Positions 14,558-22,066 of a stretch of DNA of 41,790 nucleotides are shown here, piece by piece. Position 1 is the stretch's first letter. The number at the start of each line of letters is the position of its first letter. Under the pieces are notes generated by a model that saw nothing but the letters and a program-made list of their open reading frames with translations, ran no database searches and was not told the DNA's origin. Source of the DNA: Candidatus Heimdallarchaeota archaeon (lineage in GTDB: Archaea; Asgardarchaeota; Heimdallarchaeia; Heimdallarchaeales; Heimdallarchaeaceae). The DNA lies in the NCBI GenBank assembly GCA_019894795.1, contig JAGXNV010000004.1:1-41790 (forward strand), read 5' to 3'. A program made the translations under genes and the position numbers.

Positions 14558-15979
14558 ATGGTGGAAGATAAAGAAAACATGAAAGAATTAAGAGAAGAAA
14601 TTGATGAACTAAAAAATCTCATCAAGAATCTAGAGAAGAATCAAGCTAACGCTTACAAAGATATGGATAAATCAAATACAGGTTCTGGTTCAGTTTCACA
14701 AGAAGAAGAAGAAGAAAAACTCAAAAGAGTAGCTAGAAGAAAAATTGAGAAGGATATCAGAAGGAATAATCGGAGAACTGAGGAGCCCATACATGACGAA
14801 CCTTTAAGGCCCGTTATGCCTCCAAAACCTCCAAGACCTCCAATGCATTCCAAACCAGTCAAACCAGCTATGCCCCATCCAATAGTAAGACCTGTAATTT
14901 TCAAAGGGTTTGAAGGCCGAATTGATTTTGATTCTGATGATTTTAAAAAGTCCTTGAAAGAGTTTACAAAAAGAGTTGAAATAGCTGCCAAAGAAGGAGA
15001 AAAAGCTGCAAAGCATATTACAGATAAGCTTTCAAAGAAAGTTCATAAAGTGTTGGAAAGAGAAAATGAAAGATTAAGAGATGCTGTAGATATCTCAACT
15101 GAAGAATATGAGGAAATTGTTGAAGGAATTGAAGAGGCAAGGGAAGAGATGGAAGAAGCTCAACAAGACATGGAAAGAGCTAGACAATTAGTCATTGAAG
15201 CTCAGCGAGAGATAGGTGCAGCAAGACGAAGAATCGAAAGAGCACTACAAGAAGGAGATCAGAGCAGCAAGCGTGAAGCTGAAGAGGATTTAGCACATGC
15301 AACTGAAGATTTACAAAATGCAAGAGATGATATTCGTGATGCTAGAAACGAGATTTCACAAGCAAAAAGAGAATTTGCTAGATTGCAAAGAAGAGCATCA
15401 AGTATTCATGAAGCACAGTCAAAAAATGGTGGATCAAGAGTTATAAGAGAAGGAGATATAGATTTAGGTTCAACTTTTACTGAATACGCAGATAGAGTAA
15501 TTTCATCAGTTGCAAAAAACTTGGAAAGCACTATTAGAATTGCAGTAGATGGAGGTAAAAGAGCTATCAGAGGAACGGTAAGAATTGATAAAGACAAAGG
15601 CACTGTAATCAGTGAGCCTGAAAATTCGAGAGATATCGAAGATTTTGAAGAGATGATGGAGAAAGCTGCAGAGTTACTATCAGCATTAGGAGACAAAAAC
15701 AGATTACTATTGCTTAAGATACTTGAACATTCACCACAATATCAGAAAGAACTTGCTGAAGAAACAGGATGGAAAGGAGGAACGTTTAAGCATCACACAG
15801 ATATTCTGCAAGAGGTTAACTTCATCACACGTGAAGCAATCCGAGGAAGATATCTAATTACACAGTTGGGTATTGAAGCTCTTAAATTAGCAGAGTTAAT
15901 ACATTATCGTAAAGAACAACTGGAAAACTACGAGAGCGAAGATGACGACGATTCAATCGATATTGATATTGAAGATTAA
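14558..15979 (+). CDS. Long coiled-coil protein with C-terminal ArsR-like winged helix
   Basis: A 473-residue protein with four parts. Residues 1-30 form a short coiled coil. A basic/proline-rich stretch follows (about 60-115; RPVMPPKPPRPPM). About 120-290 is a long charged coiled coil, with segments such as EARxEMEEAQQDMERARQL and RDDIRDARNEISQAKREF. About 364-450 is a winged helix of ArsR/HTH_20 type: AAELLSALGDKNRLLLLKIL, then QKELAEETGWKGGTFKHHTD and a wing, EAIRGRYLITQLG. The end is highly acidic. So a DNA-binding domain is attached to a long coil, with two small coiled-coil genes upstream and a fourth gene downstream. ATG 14558 has GGTGA with 5-base spacing; the GTG at 14549 lies inside that site. 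The coil has loose PspA/ESCRT-III character, but I cannot claim homology. Confidence 0.75.
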   Translation: MVEDKENMKELREEIDELKNLIKNLEKNQANAYKDMDKSNTGSGSVSQEEEEEKLKRVARRKIEKDIRRNNRRTEEPIHDEPLRPVMPPKPPRPPMHSKPVKPAMPHPIVRPVIFKGFEGRIDFDSDDFKKSLKEFTKRVEIAAKEGEKAAKHITDKLSKKVHKVLERENERLRDAVDISTEEYEEIVEGIEEAREEMEEAQQDMERARQLVIEAQREIGAARRRIERALQEGDQSSKREAEEDLAHATEDLQNARDDIRDARNEISQAKREFARLQRRASSIHEAQSKNGGSRVIREGDIDLGSTFTEYADRVISSVAKNLESTIRIAVDGGKRAIRGTVRIDKDKGTVISEPENSRDIEDFEEMMEKAAELLSALGDKNRLLLLKILEHSPQYQKELAEETGWKGGTFKHHTDILQEVNFITREAIRGRYLITQLGIEALKLAELIHYRKEQLENYESEDDDDSIDIDIED

Positions 15980-15996
15980 AAGCAGGTGAAATGTCG

Positions 15997-16671
15997 ATGA
16001 GATTGAGTGTAAAAAACAGACCTTTGGAAATTTCCCACAGTTACGAACATACTTTCGATAATAATACTGTAAAAATCTCATTATCAAAGAAATCCCTATT
16101 ATTTCCAGTTTTTGATGAAAAAGAGAATAAACAAATAGGTTTTCTTCTCGAAGGACCATTAAGTATAATAGCGGATTTAATAGTTCATTCACAGGTAGGA
16201 GCCGTTGGAGAATTGATTGAGGAAACATTTTCAACAGCTATTCTATTTCCAGTAAACCTACCTTTTCTTTCCTTAGATCACGTTAAAGAATCGGCTCCTG
16301 TAGAAATTTTTGAACCATATCAAGAATTAGTAAACAAATATAATAGAGTTTATTCATTGAGTAAAATGGAGATAGCAGATTTTAACAAACACACCATAAT
16401 TGTAACACAAAAACCACGATTATTTTGGATAATAAGCCCAGATAGCGTTTTCTTACTAGGTAAGAAAGAAATTATCGGTCGAAAAGGTCAAAATAAATTA
16501 CTGTGGATTTCGAAAAAAGGTTTGATATCTGTTAGCAAAAAAGGAACATACAAAAACATCGGTGATATGTTCGAAATCAAAAGAATTAAACAAACTTTCC
16601 AAAGTGCATTTGAGAAACCATTAACAAATCTTTTTTCAAGTATACAAAATGCATTTTCAAAATTAATTTAA
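15997..16671 (+). CDS. Unrecognised last gene of the coiled-coil operon
   Basis: A 224-residue protein without predicted membrane helices. It is strand-rich at the start (NTVKISLSKKSLLFPVFDEK), then has a hydrophobic GFLLEGPLSIIADLIVHSQ and AVGELIEETFSTAILFPV segment, which could be a buried core or a membrane-touching hairpin. Later strands (TIIVTQKPRLFWIIS, SVFLLGKKEIIGRKG, LLWISKKGLISVSKKG) look like a beta sandwich or PH-like sheet, followed by a C-terminal amphipathic helix. ATG 15997 is preferred because GGTGA (15985-15989) lies seven bases before it; ATG 15991 is only one base from it. It begins 17 bases after the winged-helix gene, so it is in the same operon. No family recognised. 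Confidence 0.6.
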   Translation: MRLSVKNRPLEISHSYEHTFDNNTVKISLSKKSLLFPVFDEKENKQIGFLLEGPLSIIADLIVHSQVGAVGELIEETFSTAILFPVNLPFLSLDHVKESAPVEIFEPYQELVNKYNRVYSLSKMEIADFNKHTIIVTQKPRLFWIISPDSVFLLGKKEIIGRKGQNKLLWISKKGLISVSKKGTYKNIGDMFEIKRIKQTFQSAFEKPLTNLFSSIQNAFSKLI

Positions 16672-16681
16672 GAAAATAGAA

Positions 16682-16700
16682 ATATTTCTCTTTTTTTTTA
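16682..16700 (+). terminator. T-rich terminator of coiled-coil operon
   Basis: A run of nine Ts (inside TCTCTTTTTTTTTA) begins about 20 bases after the last stop of the operon. T-runs are the usual archaeal termination signal. It lies just before the 3' end of the convergent methyltransferase gene. Confidence 0.55.
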
Positions 16701-16703
16701 TTT

Positions 16704-17684
16704 CTACAATAATTTTCTAACTATACTTGCAATGTGTTTAGAAATGATAGGAGGTACCGCCTCCCCAACTTGATTAAAAGCTGAGTCAACTTTTCCAGTA
16801 AAAATGAAGCTGTCTGGAAAACTCATCAATCGAGCATGTTCTCGTACAGTTAATGGTCTGTCCTCATCAGGATGTATAAAACGTGATTTACCCATAATTG
16901 TATCAGCAACTTTTCTTGGATCTAATTTAATCCAAGTTTTCTTTTCTTCAACCGCACCTGAGAAATGAACAGCTGCTTCACCTTTCTTTATTCGGTGTAT
17001 TTTATCACTAACTCGTTTTGGAAAGGAAAGAGTAAAATGGTTCAGGAATTCATTAGGATACGATGAATCAGGAAGATTACCTATTGCTTCACCTGTAGAA
17101 ATTTCGCGCATAGTTGGAAGTTTTAATCTAATGTTGCTTATGAAAACTCTTGTTCTTTCACTCGGACACCCATGCTTTTCGGCATTAATTACATTGAAAT
17201 ATATTTTCTCGAAACCAGCGTTCGCAAATTCAGTGGTGATTAGTTCCTTACCAACACCATTCATTATTGGAACAACATTTTCAATAACAAAGTATGAAGG
17301 TGATAAGTCTCCAATTATTCTGATTGCATGAAAAATTAAATCGCCCTGGGGGTCAGCAAAAAATCTATCAAATGGATCTTTATGTCTTGCAGTGTTAGCA
17401 GAAGTAAATGGTTCACAAGGCGGTGAAGCAAGAATTACATCAGGTGAGCTTTTTAATTTAGATTGAATTTGTAAGGAATGAATATCACGGATATCACCAT
17501 TCATCATAGGGGTATTAGGGAAATTAAGATTGTAAGTTTGGACTGCCCCATCATCTATTTCTATGGCTAAGAGATCCTTGAATCCTTCTTGCAAAAAACC
17601 TAAACTAAACCCCCCAGCGCCAGAGAACAAATCTATAAAAGTAAAGGATGATTCATGAGTTTCGTCAATTGTGATATTTTTCAC
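16704..17684 (-). CDS. Solitary C5-cytosine DNA methyltransferase
   Basis: A 326-residue m5C methyltransferase with the motifs in order: I, FIDLFSGAGGFSLGF (near residue 15); IV, ASPPCEPFTSANT with the catalytic PC cysteine near residue 88; VI, FVIENV; VIII, ERTRVFISN; target-recognition region about 190-260; IX, DRPLTVREHARLMSFPDSF; X, FNQVGEAVPP. Motif IV reads PCEPFT where PCQxFS is usual, and motif X has GEAVPP instead of GNAVPP. No restriction endonuclease or specificity gene lies beside it, so it acts as an orphan methylase or its partner is elsewhere. The only usable start is GTG 17684, which lies inside a GGTGA. It is just downstream of tRNA-Val in the same direction, a common site for acquired genes. 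Confidence 0.9.
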   Translation of the reverse strand: MKNITIDETHESSFTFIDLFSGAGGFSLGFLQEGFKDLLAIEIDDGAVQTYNLNFPNTPMMNGDIRDIHSLQIQSKLKSSPDVILASPPCEPFTSANTARHKDPFDRFFADPQGDLIFHAIRIIGDLSPSYFVIENVVPIMNGVGKELITTEFANAGFEKIYFNVINAEKHGCPSERTRVFISNIRLKLPTMREISTGEAIGNLPDSSYPNEFLNHFTLSFPKRVSDKIHRIKKGEAAVHFSGAVEEKKTWIKLDPRKVADTIMGKSRFIHPDEDRPLTVREHARLMSFPDSFIFTGKVDSAFNQVGEAVPPIISKHIASIVRKLL

Positions 17685-17717
17685 CTACTGCTTGAACAAT
17701 GGAAAAATCATTAATAG

Positions 17718-17792
17718 TGGTGGGCGAGGCAGGAATTGAACCTGCGGCCTCTTCCACGTGAAGGAAGCGTTATTCCACTAAACCACTCGCCC
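17718..17792 (-). tRNA. tRNA-Val(CAC), CCA encoded
   Basis: A full cloverleaf on the minus strand: acceptor GGGCGAG/CTCGCCC, anticodon stem CTTCC/GGAAG with loop TTCACGT (anticodon CAC, valine GTG codons), and T-arm GCAGG-TTCAATT-CCTGC. The discriminator is A and the 3' CCA is encoded (17718-17720). No intron. A TATA-like element (minus strand of 17818-17828) lies about 26 bases upstream, the expected archaeal distance. Confidence 0.95.
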
Positions 17793-17817
17793 AGATAAGA
17801 GTAATAAAAGAAGTTAG

Positions 17818-17828
17818 TATTTATTTTT
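17818..17828 (-). promoter_or_regulatory. TATA element of tRNA-Val
   Basis: On the minus strand this is an A/T-only stretch (AAAAATAAATA) centred about 30 bases upstream of the first base of the tRNA, matching the usual TBP position. The upstream structured RNA candidate ends about 40 bases before it, so the tRNA probably has its own promoter. Confidence 0.45.
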
Positions 17829-17867
17829 TCTGTTCGCTTCTTAATTACCCAAAAAAAATAAGATATT

Positions 17868-18096
17868 ATGCCCCTGAGGTTAACCCTCGGTTTCATTTTA
17901 AGGGAAGAAAATCCCATATCCGCCAGTTGAGCGCCTCAGGAGCAACTGTATCCCGCTAGGGTTGACTCACCTTCATCGTATTGAGTGTCACACTCAACTA
18001 GGGAAAGAGCCCGTTGATAGCGGAAATGTAGCCTTTTCCTTGCACCTTCTTTCCTAGTCGGCATTGCCATCTCTAGAAAGTCCTCGATAAAGGCAT
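17868..18096 (-). ncRNA. Candidate structured RNA of about 230 nt, family unknown
   Basis: This GC-richer stretch has no ORF and dense complementarity. The ends pair: minus-strand ATGCCTT with GGGGCAT (G-U pairs allowed), then GAGG with CCTC. Inside are TTGAGTG/CACTCAA (17981-17987 with 17991-17997), an ACTAGG-GAAAG/CTTTCCTAGT helix (17997-18007 with 18049-18058, one bulge) and CCGCTA/TAGCGG (17953-17958 with 18018-18023). The last two cross, which would be a pseudoknot. A local 11-bp helix (17870-17880 with 17934-17944) could compete with the end helix. G-U pairs favour the minus strand, in line with tyrS upstream and tRNA-Val downstream. It does not fold as a tRNA or 5S rRNA. RNase P RNA is the main alternative, but I cannot find its GAGGAAAGTCC core. 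Confidence 0.45.
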
Positions 18097-18155
18097 TTTT
18101 AGATTCACTCTAGTTATCTTGAAGTTTTTTGTCTGTAACAAAAGAAAAGGGGAAA

Positions 18156-19223
18156 TTAAAAAGTCTTAATTTCATCAAGAACATCAATATGCTTCTCAAA
18201 ATAATTTCTTGAAGGTTTTAGTATCTCTCCAATAGATTTAGATACTGCTACTTTGACATCCATGGGATGTAAATCGCCTTTAATGTAAGATTCTTCAAAC
18301 GAAGAGTAATTATCAAAAGAGATATCACCACCAAATTTGTTATCTCTTTCAATTTTGAATGAAGAGAACATGTCAAAGAGAATGAATTGTATCATTTCAG
18401 TGATGGGGTTTCCCATAACTTGTTTGGGAGGACATTGAGCTTTTTTGATTTTTCGGAAAATATCCTCTTCACTATCATGAATGAATATGCATGTTTCAGG
18501 TTTAGATTTACTCATTTTTGCATCAATTTGTGCTGATAAATCAGGAACAGCTTCTGCATCCATTTTCTTTCCAAGTCCTTCTAAACCTGTCAAAAGAGGA
18601 GTATGAAGACAAGAAGGTTTGGGAACGCCTAATTTTTCTGCAGTGTCTCTTGCTAGCATATGGGCTTTTCTTTGATCCATTCCCCCTACTGCTAAATCAA
18701 TTTCCATATCATAAATATCTGCAACTTGCATAGCCGGATAATATAGAAATGCTGATTCCATGTCACCTTCAGTTTTTCTACCCATGATAGGCATTGTTCT
18801 TAATATCCTAGCTAAGGAATTTGCTTTAGCAACTCTTACAACTTTAGCCCAATAATCACTTCGTTCAACTAACTCAGAAGCCCAGATATATTTGATATTG
18901 GGCCCTTTAACGCCTATTGATTTAAAAGCTTTCTGAAAATATTCTCCAGCGATCTTTATTTTATCCAGATCAGCACCAAGTTTGTTGTTGATCCAACTAT
19001 GCCAATCTGCAAGAAAAACAACCGTTTCAAAACCAGCCTTTGCTAAATCCTTCAATTTATTACCACATACTAAACCTGTTCCTAGATGGAGGAAGCCGGA
19101 AAGCTCAAAACCAATGTAAGCTCGAGGTTTTTCTTTTTCAGAAATGGTTTTTTGAATTTCTTCTTCTAAGATAACTTCTTCTGCGTTCTTTGTAATTAAT
19201 TTCATTCTATCTTCAATAGACAT
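18156..19223 (-). CDS. tyrS: Tyrosyl-tRNA synthetase, archaeal type
   Basis: A 355-residue class I synthetase that charges tRNA-Tyr. The HIGH-type signature is GFELSGFLHLGTG (near residue 38-50) and the KMSKS loop is DAKMSKSKPE (near residue 236). The length is the compact archaeal/eukaryotic core without the bacterial S4 tail. AYIGFE, FLADWHSWIN and GGMDQRKAHMLARD are typical of TyrRS rather than the related TrpRS; the last is where the archaeal enzymes bind tyrosine and ATP. The ATG has GGTGA with 6-base spacing. The structured RNA candidate and tRNA-Val lie downstream in the same direction. Confidence 0.92.
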   Translation of the reverse strand: MSIEDRMKLITKNAEEVILEEEIQKTISEKEKPRAYIGFELSGFLHLGTGLVCGNKLKDLAKAGFETVVFLADWHSWINNKLGADLDKIKIAGEYFQKAFKSIGVKGPNIKYIWASELVERSDYWAKVVRVAKANSLARILRTMPIMGRKTEGDMESAFLYYPAMQVADIYDMEIDLAVGGMDQRKAHMLARDTAEKLGVPKPSCLHTPLLTGLEGLGKKMDAEAVPDLSAQIDAKMSKSKPETCIFIHDSEEDIFRKIKKAQCPPKQVMGNPITEMIQFILFDMFSSFKIERDNKFGGDISFDNYSSFEESYIKGDLHPMDVKVAVSKSIGEILKPSRNYFEKHIDVLDEIKTF

Positions 19224-19394
19224 TAAATATCACCCGAGTTCTTCGAAAATATTTCAACAGTTTCTGCCCCTCTGTAATAGTAGTAAAAAACAAATTAACG
19301 AAAGTCATAAATATTCCAAGGGCATCAGCTCTACCTACAAATCTCTGATTAGCTATTAAGGTTTTTGGCTTTTAAGAAGAAAAAAGAAGAAGAA

Positions 19395-21008
19395 TTAGAG
19401 TTGTGTAAATTCTATTACACGGAGATTGGTAGGTTTCTTTGTAATTTCACCTTTTCTTGCTCCAATCACCATTCTAATTCCTTTGTTGTATGATTTTTCA
19501 AGTAGTCTTTGAGTGATTACTCCATCAATCACTAACACTTGTGCATTTTCTACACCATCTAGTGTTGAATGAATCTCACTTGCAGAGCTCCTTAGAATTT
19601 CTTTTTCAGTTTCATCAAATACGACAGCTTCAAGTTTTGTTTTAATATTCGTTACAGAAGTTGACAAGTATTCAGGTAACTGAACTTTTCTAATCTCTCT
19701 TTGTGGTGGTCTCCCACGTGGTCTACCAGAAGAAGGTCTACCAGAAGAAGGTCTACCAGAAGAAGGCCTACCAGAAGAAGGCCTACCAGAAGAAGGCCTA
19801 CCAGAAGAAGGTCTACCAGAAGAAGGCCTACCAGAAGAAGGTCTATCAGAAGAAGGCCTACCAGAAGAAGGTCTATCAGAAGAAGGTCTACTAGGAGGTC
19901 GTTTAGAATCAGTAGTTGGTTTTCTAGTAACAGCACTATCACGAGGCTGTCTTACTCTTTCAGGTTGTTTTACAGGAGCACCAGGTTTTGCAACTGGTTC
20001 CTTTATCACCGAAGAGGGTTTTGAAACGGTTGTTTTTTCCAGCTCTTTTTTAGAAGAAAATATAGATGTAATCTTCTTTGTTGGTTCTTTCTTGATTTTT
20101 AATGCTTTTCTTTTCTTTTTATCATCAAGTTTGTCTTTTTCAAGAAATTCTTTAACTGTTTTTCCTTCATCTTCCCCTGTTAAGAAAACTGTTTTTTCTA
20201 TAGATACAGCATCATTAAGAGATTTGTTTACTTGGTCCTTATTTAAATCTTCAACTTCCTTTCCTTTGGGAGCACGAGCAACATATTGTACATTTGCTAC
20301 TTGAAGCAATTCTTTAAGAATCAAATCACCACCCCTATCCCCATCAAGAAAAGCTGTAACTGTTTTCTTCTTGATGAGATCAATTAATTTGGGGGGAACA
20401 CTTGTTCCATTTACGGCAATTGTGTTATCAATTCCAAATTTTAGAAGATTAACAACATCAGCTCTACCCTCAACAAGTATAGTTTTCTTTTGTTTTTCGA
20501 ATCCAGGTCCAGCTGAAATTCCCTCATCACCCAAGTTAACAACTGGTCCAACTTTAGAGGATTTTTCAACTTCTAGAGCTAAGGACGAACTAAATGGGCT
20601 TACATTTTGATCCCATTGTCTGATAATCTCAGATGCACGGTCTACTATTGATTGTCTTTTATTGACTCGCACATCAACTATCTCTTTAAGCTGTATTTGA
20701 CAACTACATGGACCTACTCGGTCTACTGTTTCAAGAGTAGCGGCGAGTATTGCGGTCTCTGTTCGTGATAAACTGGAGGGGATAACGATCTTACCTGTTG
20801 TTTTTCCCCTGCTACTAGAATAATTAACACTAATTCTTCCGATTCTACCGGTTTTTTGAAGTTCTCGGATATCTAGATTTTCGCTTAAGAGCCCATCGGT
20901 TTGACCGTATATAGCTCCTACAATATCTGGTTTTTCAACCACTCCGTCGACTTCGAAGTTAGCTGTTATTTCATATTTTGTTGTTGAAGTATCGGTTTTT
21001 GTACCCAT
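19395..21008 (-). CDS. dnaG: Archaeal DnaG-like primase/exosome subunit with RPSSG repeat
   Basis: A 537-residue protein. The N-terminal region and Toprim core are standard for archaeal DnaG: KTILVEGRADVVNLLKFGIDN carries the conserved glutamate and FLDGDRGGDLILKEL the D-x-D-x-G-D acidic motif. In archaea this protein associates with the RNA exosome and has primase activity in vitro. A long disordered basic insert (about 280-440) separates the core from the C-terminal domain (KVQLPEYLSTSV... IGARKGEITKKP). In the insert lie eleven RPSSG/RPSSD pentapeptides. The ATG at 21008 has GGTGA with 5-base spacing; a GTG three codons upstream lies inside that site. Confidence 0.9.
   Translation of the reverse strand: MGTKTDTSTTKYEITANFEVDGVVEKPDIVGAIYGQTDGLLSENLDIRELQKTGRIGRISVNYSSSRGKTTGKIVIPSSLSRTETAILAATLETVDRVGPCSCQIQLKEIVDVRVNKRQSIVDRASEIIRQWDQNVSPFSSSLALEVEKSSKVGPVVNLGDEGISAGPGFEKQKKTILVEGRADVVNLLKFGIDNTIAVNGTSVPPKLIDLIKKKTVTAFLDGDRGGDLILKELLQVANVQYVARAPKGKEVEDLNKDQVNKSLNDAVSIEKTVFLTGEDEGKTVKEFLEKDKLDDKKKRKALKIKKEPTKKITSIFSSKKELEKTTVSKPSSVIKEPVAKPGAPVKQPERVRQPRDSAVTRKPTTDSKRPPSRPSSDRPSSGRPSSDRPSSGRPSSGRPSSGRPSSGRPSSGRPSSGRPSSGRPSSGRPRGRPPQREIRKVQLPEYLSTSVTNIKTKLEAVVFDETEKEILRSSASEIHSTLDGVENAQVLVIDGVITQRLLEKSYNKGIRMVIGARKGEITKKPTNLRVIEFTQL
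19721..19885 (-). repeat. Eleven 15-bp tandem repeats coding RPSSG
   Basis: Eleven in-frame copies of a 15-base unit (plus-strand form GTCTACCAGAAGAAG) run without spacing, with a twelfth degenerate copy after them. Units differ only at a third-position T/C and at the G/D codon, so they look recently amplified. On the coding strand they give RPSSG (nine) and RPSSD (two), a basic, flexible repeat in the disordered part of DnaG. Confidence 0.95.
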
Positions 21009-21503
21009 ATCCTTCACCTACTTTTTTACTTTAGTTATAAGTTGCTTAAGTATGAGAAGAAAACCGATAGGTACATCCACTAATCCCTACCCCCTCATTT
21101 ACCTTCTAAATTTAATTTAATCTTAATTTTATTACCATTGAATGCACTTTTGTATGCGTTCCTTGTGATTATGATTATGATTATGTAAAGATTGTAAAGT
21201 TCGTAATTATCGTGATAGGTGATTGTAAGTGTGATACCCATCAGACTTCTTTCAACTTTTACGCAAACTTAAGTTGTTGTTTGCTATCAAGGTATATTTC
21301 GAATACCTGTTAGTCTGATTTGTAAACTAAATTATTTAGTTCAAGGAAATATAGAGTTGGGGGCGTTAAAAACGTTCCCATATATCACAAAGCAAATTTC
21401 AAAGAAGAGAAGGCAAGATTTAATCTCCGAAGAAATTTCTGTTAGTATAGATATTTTGCTTAACTTTAAATAATTAGTAATTCAGTTTTATTTAGAGATT
21501 AAA
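21009..21503. other. Divergent intergenic region upstream of dnaG
   Basis: About 495 bases between the dnaG start and the next plus-strand gene, with no ORF that has a ribosome site. It contains a short GATTAT repeat (near 21170-21185) and the three-stem element at 21240-21319. The remainder is AT-rich with nothing I can name. Promoters for both flanking genes must lie here. Confidence 0.5.
21240..21319 (+). ncRNA. Three-stem RNA-like element, 80 nt
   Basis: An outer 8-bp perfect stem, ATCAGACT (21240-21247) with AGTCTGAT (21312-21319), encloses two hairpins: GCAAAC/GTTTGC (21263-21268 with 21279-21284) and GGTAT/ATACC (21291-21295 with 21303-21307). This gives a three-way junction in an otherwise AT-rich gap. 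It has no GG D-loop and no proper T-loop, so it is not a tRNA. Strand is undetermined because the stems are Watson-Crick only. It could be a small RNA, a leader element of either flanking gene or a protein-binding site. Confidence 0.35.
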
Positions 21504-21950
21504 ATGAGTGTAGCATTATATATTGGCATTGGAGTAACTGTATTTTTAGGAGGAGTTTCACTTATAGTTTATTTTTCATTAAAGAAGAGAAAAAAAACTA
21601 AGAACCCTGTACTAGAGAGAGCAGAGGATACCATTGTTATACTAACACAGCGAATTCATAAGATGGATAAAAGGATAAAGGTGTTTGATGAAGACGTAAC
21701 CAAGTTAGTTATCGCTAAAGAGAAGGAGGGTTCTACTCTAACAGAGCAAGATATTAATTTGGAAGATATTCAAACAAAAATTGAAAATAATAAAAAAGAG
21801 ATAAACGATCTCATTGCAGATATCAAAGATCTTAGGAACTATAAAACAGAGATTGAGAACTTAAGTAAGAGCAAAAAGCATACTGGTGGGGAAGAATTAG
21901 AGAAACTCTTAGATGTTGTAAAAGAGAAACTCCAGTATAGATTCATTTGA
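21504..21950 (+). CDS. Membrane-anchored coiled-coil protein
   Basis: A 148-residue protein with one N-terminal membrane helix (about 4-26, ALYIGIGVTVFLGGVSLIVYF) followed by a basic stop-transfer patch (KKRKKTKN), so the rest should face the cytoplasm. Residues 40-145 are a charged coiled coil (QRIHKMDKRIKVFDEDV, IENNKKEINDLIADIKDL). No catalytic motif is visible. A T-rich stretch follows the stop. The function is unknown; such single-anchor coils can tether a partner to the membrane. Confidence 0.6.
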   Translation: MSVALYIGIGVTVFLGGVSLIVYFSLKKRKKTKNPVLERAEDTIVILTQRIHKMDKRIKVFDEDVTKLVIAKEKEGSTLTEQDINLEDIQTKIENNKKEINDLIADIKDLRNYKTEIENLSKSKKHTGGEELEKLLDVVKEKLQYRFI

Positions 21951-21957
21951 TTCTGTA

Positions 21958-21975
21958 ATATTTTATTTTTTTCCC
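21958..21975 (+). terminator. T-rich terminator
   Basis: A TTTTATTTTTTTCCC stretch begins about 10 bases after the stop of the coiled-coil membrane protein. It fits an archaeal T-run terminator and separates that gene from rpl40e. Confidence 0.4.
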
Positions 21976-22066
21976 ATTTCTAATAATTTTCCGTTATTCT
22001 TGCTCTTAATAGAAATGCTTTTAATAACTTGTTTAATGCTGAAATTAAATAGTTGAGGCGTCCTAT

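Noticed and set aside
17870-17944. Possible second tRNA next to tRNA-Val, from an 11-bp closing helix
   Set aside because: No D-loop GG in the right place, no proper T-loop and no anticodon loop with a purine at position 37; it fits better as part of the larger RNA candidate.
19721-19885. CRISPR-like array from regular 15-bp units
   Set aside because: Units are contiguous without spacers, in frame in dnaG and coding a pentapeptide, so it is a coding tandem repeat.
19701-20024. ORF on the plus strand with TRRRPTRRRS repeats
   Set aside because: It is the antisense shadow of the tandem repeat in dnaG; the minus strand has the conserved DnaG protein and a GGTGA site.
21260-21320. tRNA-like cloverleaf upstream of dnaG
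   Set aside because: The stem order resembles a tRNA but the T-loop lacks TTC in position, there is no D-arm, and four unpaired bases separate the supposed T-arm from the acceptor.
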